A stretch of 64,000 bases of DNA from Thiocapsa rosea (GTDB lineage Bacteria > Pseudomonadota > Gammaproteobacteria > Chromatiales > Chromatiaceae). Location of the stretch: NCBI RefSeq assembly GCF_003634315.1, contig NZ_RBXL01000001.1, positions 2,956,501 to 3,020,500 of the forward strand, written 5' to 3'. The stretch's first letter is position 1. Each line of letters begins with the position of its first letter. Position numbers and translations under genes: made by a program. Positions 8,536 through 16,908 of the stretch are shown here, one piece after another. A model generated the notes under the pieces. That model was not told where the DNA came from. It ran no database searches and saw nothing but the letters and a program-made list of their open reading frames with translations.

Positions 8536-9539
8536 ATGAGAGTAATTCTGACCATGGGTCCTAAGCGCATCTTTTTTTTGGTCGTAGTTGTTGTGATCCT
8601 GCTCGGGGCGGGGGAGTTGTTTGCCCGCTATGGGCTGGGCTTGGGTACGCCGCCCTTGACTCTGGCGCATCCCGAGATCGAGTATTTGTTCGCACCTAAT
8701 CAGGACGTTCAGCGCTTCGGAAACCGCGTTTTGGTCAACGCATATGGTATGGTATGCGCAGCGCGAACTTCGCTGCTGAGAAGCCGGCTGGCGAGTTTCG
8801 AGTGATGGTCTTTGGCGACTCGGTCCTGAACGGGGGTAACCTGACCGATCACGGCAAGCTGGCGACGACCCTGGTTGCCGATCGGCTGGCGGCGGCGAAG
8901 GGCAGGCCGGTGGCAGTCGGCAACATTTCGGCAGGGAGCTGGGGGCCGGGTAACTGGTTGGCCTATGCGCGCGAGTTTGGGTTTTTCGACGCCGACGTTG
9001 TCCTTTTGTTGATCTCCAGTCACGACATTGGTGACAACCCGACCTTTGCACCCTTGGATCCAAACACCCACCCTCAAAAGCAGCCTTTGTCGGCGCTGGC
9101 AGAGGGGATTGGGCGCTATCTGCCGAGGTATCTGCCTGCCTGGGCTTCTGGGCCGACGAAGGTTGCCGTGGTAGACCCAATGGCACAACCGATTGTTACG
9201 AATGACGATCAGGCCGTCGCGCAAGGCGGTGAGGATTTGCGGACGTTTCTGGACCTTGCCCGGTCGCAGGTGCCGCGGGTCTTGGTGGTCCAATTTCCGG
9301 ATCACACCGAGTTCGGGGCAGGTGGCCTCCAGCCCGGCTATGAGTTGGTCAAGTCTATCGCTCAGGAAAGCGGGGTCGAGGTTATTTCCGTTTTCCCGGA
9401 GATGAAGGCTGCGTTGGACAGGGGTGCGAATCCGTACCGGGACAATATCCATATCAATGATTTGGGTCAGGCGATCTTAGCGGATGCTTTTTTTGATGCG
9501 CTGGCGGGCCGGGAGGTCACTCGAAAGGTAGACAACTGA
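8536..9539 (+). pseudogene. SGNH/GDSL-type hydrolase gene broken by a 5-bp duplication
   Basis: Two overlapping frames make one protein. The first gives an N-terminal membrane anchor (FFLVVVVVILLGAGELFARY) followed by YLFAPNQDVQRFGNRVLVNAYGM. The second continues RSANFAAEKPAGEFRVMVFG and the GDS block (FGDSVLNGG) through to NIHINDLGQ with the catalytic-type D-x-x-H. The break is at 8743-8754, where GGTAT occurs twice in tandem; removing one copy restores N-A-Y-G-M-R-S. The family acts as periplasmic esterases or acetyltransferase partners in polysaccharide loci. The stop overlaps the start of the next (also broken) gene as TGATG, showing former translational coupling. Confidence 0.8.
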
Positions 9540-10222
9540 TGAACTACGCACTGCGCAAACGCATCCTGGTGACCGGCGGTGCCGGCTTCCTCGGCAGTCA
9601 CCTCTGCGACCGTCTGCTCGCCGAAGGCACGACGTCATCTGTCTGGACAACTTCTTCACCGGGACCAAGGACAACATCGCCTATCTGCTTGAGAATCGCT
9701 ACTTCGAGTTGATGCGTCACGACGTCACCTTTCCGCTCTACGTCGAGGTCGACGAGATCTACAACCTCGCCTGCCCGGCATCCCCGATCCACGATCAGTT
9801 CGATCCGGTGCAAACCACCAAGATCAGCGTGCATGGCGCCATCAACATGCTCTGCCTGGCCAAGCGGGTGAAGGCCAAGATCTTTCAAACCTCTACCAGC
9901 GAGGTCTACGGCAACCCCGCCATTCACCCCCAACCCGAGCACGACTGGGGTCAGGTCAACCCCATCGGTCCGCGCCCCTGCTACGACGAGGGTAAGCGCT
10001 GCGCCGAGACGCTGTTCTTCGACGACCGCCGCCAAAACAATCTTAATCGGCTACCCCGGCGAGTTCACCATGATCGAGCTGGCCGAGGCCGTGCTGGAGC
10101 TGACCGGCTCGCGCTCGGCGCTGGTGCATGTGGCGTTGCCGCAGGATGACCCCAAGCAGCGGCAACCGGACATCGGCTTGGCTCGGGCGCGGCTCGGGTG
10201 GGAGCCGCGGGTGGCGTTGCGG
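9539..10222 (+). pseudogene. UDP-glucuronate decarboxylase gene, frameshifted and internally deleted (copy B)
   Basis: It is nearly identical to the intact gene at 30668 over its first 500 bases, with a one-base deletion near 9628 (GAAGGCACGACG where the intact copy has GAAGGCCACGACG). After CGCCGCCAAAACAATCTTA it jumps over roughly 230 bases and resumes at the sequence encoding [10 protein letters not shown]. It continues to VALR and is then cut by a half copy of the AAACCGCG repeat. The missing middle section matches the separate fragment at 23157, which shares the diagnostic AATCTTA variant. Confidence 0.9.
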
Positions 10223-10225
10223 AAA

Positions 10226-10253
10226 TGACGCATACCGCACCGGGCGCGGTTTA
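10226..10253 (-). repeat. single end of the AAACCGCG/CGCGGTTT element
   Basis: TGACGCATACCGCACCGG followed by GCGCGGTTTA is the reverse complement of the first third of the complete elements at 40771, 43949 and 61067. The partner arm is missing. It forms the exact junction between the truncated decarboxylase copy B and the TnpB-like remnant. Confidence 0.75.
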
Positions 10254-10712
10254 GGATCCCGACGGATCACTCGATGCCTCGCTCGGTGCGCATGCGGGGC
10301 TGTATGGGCAGGTCGAGCGCGCATTGTTCGCCGACATCGCGCGCGGCGCCGATCCGGCCGCACTCAAGTCCGAGGACCTGATTCGCGATGGTCTGACGGC
10401 GCGGCAGTACAACACCATCGCGATGAACCTCAAGGGAAAGATCGACGCGATCAAGGCGCGCTGCGTCGGGCTGATCAGCGAAGCGCGAGCGCGGATCAAA
10501 AAAGCCAAGCAGGTCATCACCAAGCTCGACCTGGCGATCACCCGGGCGGATCACGACGCCGAGCGGCGGCGCTTGCGGGCCAAGCGTCACCGGAAGTGCC
10601 GCCGGCTGGCACGTCAGTCGGCACGGCTCGCGCGAATGCAGTCCGACCAGGATACCGACACCGTGCGGCTGTGCTTCGGCGGCCGCAAAGGCTTCCGCGC
10701 GCAGTTCGACCC
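10254..10712 (+). pseudogene. N-terminal part of a TnpB-related (IS200/IS605-type) protein, truncated at both ends
   Basis: The open frame contains DGLTARQYNTIAMNLKGKI, a long basic helix-rich stretch (RRLRAKRHRKCRRLARQSAR) and VRLCFGGRKGFRAQFD. This resembles the region before the catalytic core in TnpB-related proteins, where a C-F-G-S-R-K type motif is usual. The frame follows a TAG with no start codon, and similarity ends abruptly near 10712. There the DNA switches to an unrelated gene on the other strand. No RuvC-like motifs remain. Confidence 0.5.
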
Positions 10713-10719
10713 CGATCGC

Positions 10720-10951
10720 CTCCTGCACGATACCGCTTGCGACCTACGGGCTGGATCGCGATCAGGCCGCGGCGCGCATCGGCATCGATGCGCTGCTTTG
10801 TCACGCGTGCGCGGACCGCAGCCTGCCACTCGGCGCGGCTCACGTCCTTGCCGGCAACGCGCAGCCGTGCTTGATCGACATCAGCCTGACTGAGCGCCGG
10901 AGCCTCGTCGTCCGAGGTAGCCTGCGTTTTGGAAGAAAAGGTCTGTTTCAT
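10720..10951 (-). pseudogene. antitoxin-like small gene, 3' truncated
   Basis: The frame starts at an ATG at 10951 and gives a polar, Asp/Ala-rich N-terminus (DDEAPALSQADVDQARLRVA) and a basic KQRI motif of the kind seen in BrnA-type or other ribbon-helix-helix antitoxins. After that the reading enters the TnpB-like remnant from the opposite strand and loses coding character. Family assignment is weak. The position beside a helix-turn-helix fragment fits a broken toxin-antitoxin or regulator pair. Confidence 0.3.
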
Positions 10952-11008
10952 CGCTGGTTGCCTTGCGCATGGAGATGACGCGGAGTCAAGCTCCCCCGGT
11001 CGCCGTCT

Positions 11009-11336
11009 TCATGAGGAAACGCGCATGGGCAGCTCGCGTCCCTGCGGTCGAACGGCTTCCCAGCCCAAGCAGGCCAGCCAGATGGAACGCGGGATGGGCT
11101 TTTCGCCATTGCGGTAGTCGATCAGCATGCGCCGCGAGATCCCCGATGCCTCGGCGGCTTGTTCGAGCGTCAGCCCGGTGTCGTGCAGCCAAGTCCAGAT
11201 GCGCTCGTGGCCGATACCGCCAGCCTGTTCGACGGCAAGGTTGCGCAGAGTCGCCGCCCCGAGGTCGAGTTCGTCCTCGATCCAGTCGACGCGATGGCCG
11301 CAGAATGGCTTGACGCTCGGCCGCCCAAGGCAGGAC
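11009..11336 (-). pseudogene. C-terminal fragment of a helix-turn-helix protein
   Basis: Reading from the array edge at 11336 leftwards, one frame stays open for about 108 codons to a TGA. It contains WIEDELDLGAATLRNLAVEQ, LTLEQAAEASGISRRMLIDY and PRSIWLACLGWE. The central part is a clear helix-turn-helix. The N-terminus is missing and the frame begins exactly where the hairpin array begins. It is probably a regulator or antitoxin component. Confidence 0.55.
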
Positions 11337-11337
11337 T

Positions 11338-12300
11338 TAGCTCGCTCCTACGCTCTGCGTGGGAGTGTCGCCCCGACGCTCCGCGTCGCGAGGCCAGAGC
11401 AGGCGGCTCGGCGCATGGCGGGATCCGCGGTGTCGGTGGCAGGGACGCGGAGCGTCCCGAAGAGGCTCCCACGCAGAGCGTGGGAGCCAGTTGGGGGGGA
11501 GCGTGGGAGCCAGTTGGGGGGGAAGCGTGGGAGCCAGCGCGAGCTCGCTCCCACGCTCTGCGTGGGAGTGTCGCCCCGACGCTCCGCGTCGCGAGGCCGG
11601 AGCAGGCGGCTCGGCGCATGGCGGGATCCGCGGCGTTGGTGGCAGGGACGCGGAGCGTCCCGAAGAGGCTCCCACGCAGAGCGTGGGAGCCAGTTGGGGG
11701 GGAGCGTGGGAGCCAGTTGGGGGGGAGCGTGGGAGCCAGTTGGGGGGAAGCGTGGGAGCCAGTTGGGGGAAGCGTGGGAGCGAGTTGGGGGGAAGCGTGG
11801 GAGCCCAGCGCTAGCTCGCTCCCACGCTCTGCGTGGGAGTGTCGCCCCGACGCTCCGCGTCGCGAGGGCGGAGCAGGCGCCTCGGCGCATGGCGGGATCC
11901 GCGGTGTCGGTGGCAGGGACGCCGAGCGTCCCGAAGAGGCTCCCACGCAGAGCGTGGGAGCCAGTTGGGGGGGAGCGTGGGAGCCAGTTGGGGGGGAAGC
12001 GTGGGAGCCAGTTGGGGGGGAAGCGTGGGAGCCCAGCGCGAGCTCGCTCCCACGCTCTGCGTGGGAGTGTCGCCCCGACGCTCCGCGTCGCGAGGCCGGA
12101 GCAGGCGGCTCGGCGCATGGCGGGATCCGCGGCGTTGGTGGCAGGGACGCGGAGCGTCCCGAAGAGGCTCCCACGCAGAGCGTGGGAGCCAGTTGGGGGG
12201 GGAGCGTGGGAGCCAGTTGGGGGGAAGCGTGGGAGCCAGTTGGGGGGGAAGCGTGGGAGCCCAGCGCTAGCTCGCTCCTACGCTCTGCGCGCCGCCGAAT
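11338..12300. repeat. BIME-like hairpin array 1 (four units)
   Basis: There are four tandem units of 200-270 bases. Each has hairpin A (stem CTCCCACGC/GCGTGGGAG), hairpin B (CGACGC-TCC-GCGTCG), a spacer of about 50 bases containing GGATCCGCGGTG, then B and A inverted (GGGACGCGGAGCGTCCC, then the A stem again), and two to four short tails of the form GAGCCAGTTGGGGGG. Units start near 11338, 11541, 11812 and 12041. The left edge abuts a truncated helix-turn-helix gene and the right edge a truncated GT2 gene. The repeats contain almost no stop codons in several frames, which creates long artefactual reading frames. Confidence 0.95.
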
Positions 12301-12327
12301 GGGGCAGGCGAGGGCAGGGTGCACTAT

Positions 12328-12501
12328 CCCCCGCGGGTGCTGGTGCGCATGCGCCTGGGCGGGGTGAGCAATCGCTCGCTGCGCACGATGGCGCGCAAGT
12401 CCTGGGAAGATTACCGGGCCTTGCGGGCGAATGGCGTCGGTGGGCTTGGCGCCTTGGCGTGGAAGAACCTCTCCAAGCTGCCGCAGTTTGTGCGGCGGTG
12501 A
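12328..12501 (+). pseudogene. C-terminal fragment of a GT2 glycosyltransferase, duplicate of the gene at 33020
   Basis: The translation LVRMRLGGVSNRSL, RKSWEDYRALRANG and GGLGALAWKNLSKLPQF matches the last 55 residues of the intact GT2 at 33020-33769 with few differences, and the stop is retained. The 5' part is replaced by hairpin array 1. It stands in the same order after a decarboxylase copy as the intact gene does, which points to a decayed segmental duplicate. Confidence 0.88.
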
Positions 12502-12549
12502 GGCGTTGGTCATTGCGGCCGGCACCGAGCGCGATAAGGCCAACTCATA

Positions 12550-12587
12550 GGTTTAAAATTTTGTTAGGATACGCCCTTATTTAAACC
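12550..12587. promoter_or_regulatory. probable operator: GGTTTAAA inverted repeat
   Basis: A perfect inverted repeat GGTTTAAA...TTTAAACC (22-base gap) lies in an AT-rich stretch directly upstream of the XRE/ImmA gene. An AAGGAGG ribosome-binding site follows at about 12592. Autoregulation by the XRE domain is the likely use, as is common for such antitoxins. Confidence 0.45.
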
Positions 12588-12604
12588 AAACCCAAGGAGG
12601 CGCC

Positions 12605-13684
12605 ATGATTTCAGATCGCATCCGTCAAGCACGACTGGCGGCAGGTCTGACGCTGGGTGCTTTGGGCGAGAAGGTCGGTGTATCGCACACCGCAATCCAG
12701 AAGTACGAGAAGGGTCTGCTAACGCCATCCTCGTTTCAGCTGCTCAAGTTGGCGCGTGCATGCGGCATCCGCACCGAGTATTTTTTTCGCACGCACAGGG
12801 TCGAGCTGCTGCAGCCGGAGTTCCGCAAGCTCTCCTCCTTTGGCAAGAAGGCGCAGGAGGCGCTCAAGCTCAAGGTCGTGGAGTTGGTGGAAAAGCGTGT
12901 CGAGTTGCTCGGTGCCTTTCCTGAGTCGCCGCTGCTGGCGTTCTCTGCGCCCGAAGGGTTGCCCGAACGCATCGCGTCGCTCGATGAGATCGAGGCCTTC
13001 TCGGATCAGGTGCGCAATGCCTGGCAACTGGGCATGAATCCCATTACTGATCTGATCGGCACCCTCGAAGCGGTCGGCTTGCTGGTCATCGTGGTTGATG
13101 AAGAAAACCCCAAGTTCTCAGGATTGACCGCCAAGGCGCGTACCGACGACGGTCGCGTCTATCCCGTGGTGGCGGTGTCCCAGCGCTGGCCCGGAGATCG
13201 CCAGCGTTTCACCCTGGCCCACGAGCTTGGGCATCTACTGCTGGCCGACAGGCTGGTCGACGGCCTCGACGAGGAGAAGGCCTGTGACCGATTCGCCGGG
13301 GCTTTCCTGGCCCCGCGTGTCGCGGTGCTTCACCTGTTGGGGCAACAGCGTCAGGCGCTGGAATGGCAAGAGCTCTATGCGCTCAAGCACGAGTTCGGAC
13401 TGTCGATGACTGGGTGGCTGCAACGGGCGAAGCAGTGTGGCGTGATCAGCGAAGCGGTTCATCTGTCGATGTTCAAGTGGTTTTCAGCCAAGGGCTGGCG
13501 CAAAAATGAGCCGGGCGACTGCTTACCACAGGAACATCCACAGATTTTCGATCAGTTAGTCTATCGAGCCTTGGCCGAGCAGTACATCTCCGAAGGCAAG
13601 GCCGCGGAGCTGTTGGGCATCCCGATGATGCGCTTCCACAAACAACGCCAGCTGGAGTCATCGGATGCGGTTGCTGATCAGTGA
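12605..13684 (+). CDS. XRE-family helix-turn-helix protein with ImmA/IrrE metallopeptidase domain
   Basis: The 359-residue protein has an N-terminal XRE domain (about residues 4-58; IRQARLAAGLTLGALGEKVG, HTAIQKYEKG). A COG2856/ImmA-IrrE domain follows, with the zinc motif HELGH at 206-210 and a following E in DEEKACDRFAGAFLAP. This architecture serves as the antitoxin/regulator half of type II-like modules or as a phage-type repressor protease. It overlaps the next gene, a PIN-like protein, by 20 bases, which supports a toxin-antitoxin pair. A consensus AAGGAGG precedes the ATG. Confidence 0.88.
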   Translation: MISDRIRQARLAAGLTLGALGEKVGVSHTAIQKYEKGLLTPSSFQLLKLARACGIRTEYFFRTHRVELLQPEFRKLSSFGKKAQEALKLKVVELVEKRVELLGAFPESPLLAFSAPEGLPERIASLDEIEAFSDQVRNAWQLGMNPITDLIGTLEAVGLLVIVVDEENPKFSGLTAKARTDDGRVYPVVAVSQRWPGDRQRFTLAHELGHLLLADRLVDGLDEEKACDRFAGAFLAPRVAVLHLLGQQRQALEWQELYALKHEFGLSMTGWLQRAKQCGVISEAVHLSMFKWFSAKGWRKNEPGDCLPQEHPQIFDQLVYRALAEQYISEGKAAELLGIPMMRFHKQRQLESSDAVADQ

Positions 13685-14027
13685 TGCCAATGTCCTGATC
13701 GACATGGAGGCTGGGGCGTTGCTGGAAAGGCTGTTTCGGCTTCCAATGGAGTTTGGCATCCCGGATTTGCTGTATTACGAAGAGATTGAAGAGGGCAGCC
13801 CTGGGCTTGAGCAACTCGGCCTGCAGATCATGGAGGTCAGTGGTGACTTCGTGAAATACGCTGAACAGTTGCCTGGCCAGTACAATCATCAGCTGCCCGC
13901 CAAGAGGGGCGCCAAACCGAGTTACCACGACTACTTGGCGCTGGCACTGGCGAAACAGGAATCCTGCACGTTGCTTAACGGGTGATGCCAACCTGCGGAT
14001 TGTGGCTACTCAGGAACCGCCACGATC
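13665..14027 (+). pseudogene. PIN-domain toxin partner, frameshifted near its C-terminus
   Basis: The first 106 codons give a PIN-like fold: ISDANVLIDMEAG (first acidic residue), later YHDYLALALAKQESCTLL. At about 13978 the frame hits a stop (AACGGGTGATGCC). Removing one G restores NGDANLRIVATQE, the expected D-x-N/R motif of the domain's end. Similarity stops soon afterwards without a normal C-terminus. The toxin is therefore probably inactive while its XRE/ImmA partner is intact. Confidence 0.7.
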
Positions 14028-14056
14028 CGGAAAGACGGCCTCGGTAGAATGACGTT

Positions 14057-14119
14057 CTCGAGAAGGGCGACGAAGTCCACGGCATCAACCGCCGCGCCTC
14101 GCGGTTCAACACCCGGGGA
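14057..14119 (+). pseudogene. shard of a GDP-mannose 4,6-dehydratase gene
   Basis: About 20 codons read LEKGDEVHGINRRASRFNT, which is the conserved segment after the Rossmann motif of Gmd (L-x-x-G-Y-x-V-H-G-I-x-R-R-A-S-x-F-N-T). Nothing of the rest of the gene is present. It is a very small piece of sugar-nucleotide gene debris between two toxin-antitoxin modules. Confidence 0.6.
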
Positions 14120-14163
14120 GAATCAACCTTCGTTCTAGCCAAATCACCCATTTAGGGGGCACC

Positions 14164-14364
14164 ATGATCGTGGCGACTTCCGTCGAAGACCAGAGCCGTT
14201 TCGGAGAGTTGATCGATCGGGCGCAGCGGGAGCTTATCGAGATGACGCGCCGCGCGCCGCCGGTTGCCGACGTGGTTTCTGAACACGACCTCAGAGAGCT
14301 GGGCGACGTACGCAGGCGGAGAGAAGAAGCGGTGCGATGGTATTCAAGCGATCGGCGAGCCTGA
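14164..14364 (+). pseudogene. Phd/YefM-type antitoxin, C-terminally truncated copy
   Basis: The first 62 residues copy the intact antitoxin at 23617 (TSVEDQSRFGELIDRAQRE, SEHDLRELGDVRRRREEAVR), including about 30 bases upstream (CTAGCCAAATCACCC, TTTAGGGGG). The copy ends at YSSDRRA, losing the last 25 residues that would contact a toxin, and no toxin follows. It may still bind DNA. Confidence 0.75.
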
Positions 14365-14403
14365 GTGATTCCTGGTGTGGAAGCATGACCGAGGAGGCCT
14401 TTG

Positions 14404-14628
14404 ATGAACGCGGTGTTACAACTTCCCGATGATATCGACCTTACACCGTCTGACCTCGCCCTGACCCTGGCTGCTCGGTTATACGAGCAGGGCCGTCTGT
14501 CGGCTGGTCAGGCTGCGCAGTTGGCGGGACTGTCAAAACGCGGGTTTGTTGAACTGCTTGGCAGTCAGCAAGTGGCTCTGTTCAATTACCCGGCGGAGGA
14601 CTTGGCCCGGGATATCGAACGTGCCTGA
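14404..14628 (+). CDS. UPF0175-family antitoxin
   Basis: The 74-residue protein has the UPF0175 pattern: LAARLYEQGRLSAGQAAQLA, then GLSKRGFVELL (helix-turn-helix-like) and a C-terminal DLARDIERA. ATG 14404 follows a strong GAGGAGG; a TTG three bases earlier is less likely. Its end overlaps the GTG of the downstream DUF3368 toxin by 8 bases. UPF0175/DUF3368 is a known type II toxin-antitoxin pairing, and two more copies occur at 18299 and 26927. Confidence 0.85.
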   Translation: MNAVLQLPDDIDLTPSDLALTLAARLYEQGRLSAGQAAQLAGLSKRGFVELLGSQQVALFNYPAEDLARDIERA

Positions 14629-15073
14629 CACCATCTGTAACACGAGCCCCCTGATCGCGCTGGATAACATCGGGTTGTTGGGGCTGCTTGAAGGCGTTTA
14701 CGGCCGTGTTCTCGTTGCCGAGGAGGTGCGCAACGAGTTTGGTTCCGGGCTTCCTGGCTGGATCGATGTGGTGCCTGTTCAAAACCGCAATCTTATCCGT
14801 GCCTTGCAACTTTCAATCGACCTCGGGGAATCAGCTACCCTGGCTCTGGCGATGGAACGCCAGGATGCACGCGTGATTTTGGATGATTTGAAGGGGCGCA
14901 AGGCCGCTCAGCGGCTCGGTGTGTCCTTTACGGGACTCCTCGGGGTGGCGATCAAGGGCAAACAGATGGGCGTGATCGAGTCGGTGGACAACGTGATGAC
15001 CCGTCTGAAGCAAGAGGCTCCCACGCAGAGCGTGGGAGCCAGTTGGGGGGAACCTCAGGGAGCCCAGCGCTAG
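14621..15073 (+). CDS. DUF3368 PIN-like toxin with its C-terminus replaced by repeat-encoded residues
   Basis: From a GTG overlapping the antitoxin, the protein reads CNTSPLIALDNIGLLGLLE, ESATLALAMER and LDDLKGRKAAQRLG, the acidic positions of DUF3368 PIN-like toxins. The family part continues to MTRLKQEA. The last 20 or so residues ([17 protein letters not shown]) are encoded by the start of hairpin array 2. The normal C-terminal helix is therefore lost and swapped for a repeat-derived tail, so activity is uncertain. Confidence 0.8.
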   Translation: MPDTICNTSPLIALDNIGLLGLLEGVYGRVLVAEEVRNEFGSGLPGWIDVVPVQNRNLIRALQLSIDLGESATLALAMERQDARVILDDLKGRKAAQRLGVSFTGLLGVAIKGKQMGVIESVDNVMTRLKQEAPTQSVGASWGEPQGAQR

Positions 15074-15880
15074 CTCGCTCCCACGCTCTGCGTGGGAGTG
15101 TCGCCCCGACGCTCCGCGTCGCGAGGCCAGAGCAGGCGCCTCGGCGCATGGCGGGATCCGCGTTGTCGGTGGCAGGGACGCGGAGCGTCCCGAAGCGGCT
15201 CCCACGCAGAGCGTGGGAGCCAGTTGGGGGGAAGCGTGGGAGCCCAGCGCGAGCTCGCTCCCACGCTCTGCGTGGGAGTGTCGCCCCGACGCTCCGCGTC
15301 GCGAGGCCAGAGCAGGCGCCTCGGCGCATGGCGGGATCCGCGGTGTCGGTGGCAGGGACGCGGAGCGTCCCGAAGAGGCTCCCACGCAGAGCGTGGGAGC
15401 CAGTTGGGGGGGAGCGTGGGAGCCAGTTGGGGGGGAAGCGTGGGAGCCCAGCGCTAGCTCGCTCCCACGCTCTGCGTGGGAGTGTCGCCCCGACGCTCCG
15501 CGTCGCGAGGCCGGAGCAGGCGGCTCGGCGCATGGCGGGATCCGCGGTGTCGGTGGCAGGGACGCCGAGCGTCCCGAAGAGGCTCCCACGCAGAGCGTGG
15601 GAGCCAGTTGGGGGGGAAGCGTGGGAGCCAGTTGGGGGAAGCGTGGGAGCGAGTTGGGGGGAAGCGTGGGAGCCCAGCGGTAGCTCGCTCCCACGCTCTG
15701 CGTGGGAGTGTCGCCGCGACGCTCCGCGTCGCGAGGCCGGAGCAGGCGGCTCGGCGCATGGCGGGATCCGCGGTGTCGGTGGCAGGGACGCGGAGCGTCC
15801 CGAAGAGGCTCCCACGCAGAGCGTGGGAGCCAAGTTGGGGGGAAGCGTGGGAGCCAGTTGGGGGGGAAGCGTGGGAGCGA
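15013..15880. repeat. BIME-like hairpin array 2 (about four units)
   Basis: It has the same unit architecture as array 1: hairpins A and B, a spacer with GGATCCGCG, inverted B and A, and GAGCCAGTTGGGGGG tails. Units begin near 15071, 15251, 15458 and 15688 after a partial unit that fuses to the DUF3368 toxin gene. Units differ from each other by scattered single substitutions (for example GTGTCGCCCCGAC versus GTGTCGCCGCGAC) and by tail number, suggesting growth by unequal exchange. Confidence 0.95.
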
Positions 15881-15922
15881 GAACGTGTACGGGACGTGGG
15901 TCAAACCCCGTTCCGCATCGAA

Positions 15923-16234
15923 TCAGCGATCAGTTCTGTTCTTGGTTAGAAGCCGCTCAATGGCTTGCAGGTAGGCCGCCATCTCCTCTCGCTTGCCGAC
16001 CGAGAGTACCAGGACGACCAGCACATCATTTTCAACGGCGTAGATGAGCCGGTAGCCGATCTTGCGCAGTTTGATCTTGTAACAGTCGCGAAGCTCTGCG
16101 TGAAGTTCAGAACCCGGGACACGCGGCTGCTCCAGCCGTTTTTTGAGGGCCTTGCGCAGCAAGGTCTTGACACTTCCATCAAGCGTCCGCCATTCCTCGA
16201 GCGCCTCGGGTAAGAACTGAAGTCGGTAAGTCAC
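15923..16234 (-). CDS. RelE/ParE-family toxin
   Basis: The 103-residue product has the RelE fold pattern: YRLQFLPEALEEWRTLD, VKTLLRKALKKRLEQP, DCYKIKLRKIGYRLIYAVEN and VLVLSVGKREEMAAYLQAIE. It would cleave mRNA on the ribosome. The GTG at 16234, 8 bases beyond the antitoxin stop, is preferred to an ATG inside the antitoxin gene because family proteins start at about this point. A short shard of a related relE gene occurs at 19875. Confidence 0.87.
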   Translation of the reverse strand: MTYRLQFLPEALEEWRTLDGSVKTLLRKALKKRLEQPRVPGSELHAELRDCYKIKLRKIGYRLIYAVENDVLVVLVLSVGKREEMAAYLQAIERLLTKNRTDR

Positions 16235-16241
16235 AACGGCT

Positions 16242-16493
16242 TCAGATCTGGTCGATCTCGACATCAATGGCCGTGTGCCTGCGCGTCAAGCGCTCCCGGG
16301 CAATCTCCACCAAGTCGTGGTCGGCCAGTTCGTCGACGAGCAGCTGGAACAACTTGGGTGTCACCATGTAGAAGGCGGGGCGGTTGTGGCTGAGAACCGC
16401 CACGGGCTTATCGCCTGCCGTGCGCAGCACTTGAGCCGGATTCTTCTTGAACTCGGACATGCTGATGGTTTGGTCAGCGTAGATTGTGTCCAT
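16242..16493 (-). CDS. Phd/YefM (RelB/StbD)-family antitoxin
   Basis: The 83-residue antitoxin has the N-terminal DNA-binding pattern ISMSEFKKNPAQVLRTAGDK followed by PVAVLSHNRPAFYMVTPKLF, typical of YefM/StbD. The C-terminal toxin-binding part is ELADHDLVEIARERLTRR. It is the promoter-proximal gene of the pair. The adjacent AT-rich DNA at 16494-16550 (minus strand) would carry the promoter. Confidence 0.87.
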   Translation of the reverse strand: MDTIYADQTISMSEFKKNPAQVLRTAGDKPVAVLSHNRPAFYMVTPKLFQLLVDELADHDLVEIARERLTRRHTAIDVEIDQI

Positions 16494-16758
16494 CGTTGGC
16501 TCCAGAATAAGCTACAAGATAGGCTCTCATTTTAGGTCTGATGAGATCTAGGCGCAACGAGAGAACCGCAGGAGCTTATGAGGCGATATTGCAGGCACCG
16601 GAACAACGGCACGCTAGAGGCCCTTGAAGACGAAGAGGCGCCCCGCCGCCGTGCCGATTCTAGATTGGCCCAGTTGCACTGGTAGCACTGGTTCCCAAGC
16701 TCTGCTTGGGAACGAGGGAAGGGAACGAGAGAAACGAGGGAGTACGCCGTTCAGCACT
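16494..16758. other. intergenic stretch with a TTCCCAAGC hairpin
   Basis: No gene was found. At about 16690-16714 a hairpin GTTCCCAAGC-TCT-GCTTGGGAAC is followed by GAGGGAAGGGAACGAGAGAA. A diverged relative with AGCTTGGGAACGAGAGGAACGAG lies at 28110-28140. Part of the promoter region of the relBE-like pair lies at the left end. Confidence 0.5.
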
Positions 16759-16908
16759 TATGGCGAGGGGTCGCAGACCCGGTGCTTCTGTTCGGTCGAC
16801 GATCTGAGCGAGGGCTTCGTTCGTCTGATGAACAGCCTCGATGAGCTGGCCGGGCCGCTGAACCTCGGCAATCCGGTTGAGTTCACCATGATCGAGCTGG
16901 CCGAGAGA
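16759..16908 (+). pseudogene. internal fragment of a UDP-glucuronate decarboxylase gene (copy C)
   Basis: About 50 codons correspond to the intact gene's [20 protein letters not shown] through FTMIELAE, with more substitutions than the other copies (here [20 protein letters not shown]). The right end is cut exactly at hairpin array 3 (GCTGGCCGAGAGAGCGTGGG). It is the most diverged of the copies and so perhaps the oldest or from a different source. Confidence 0.85.
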
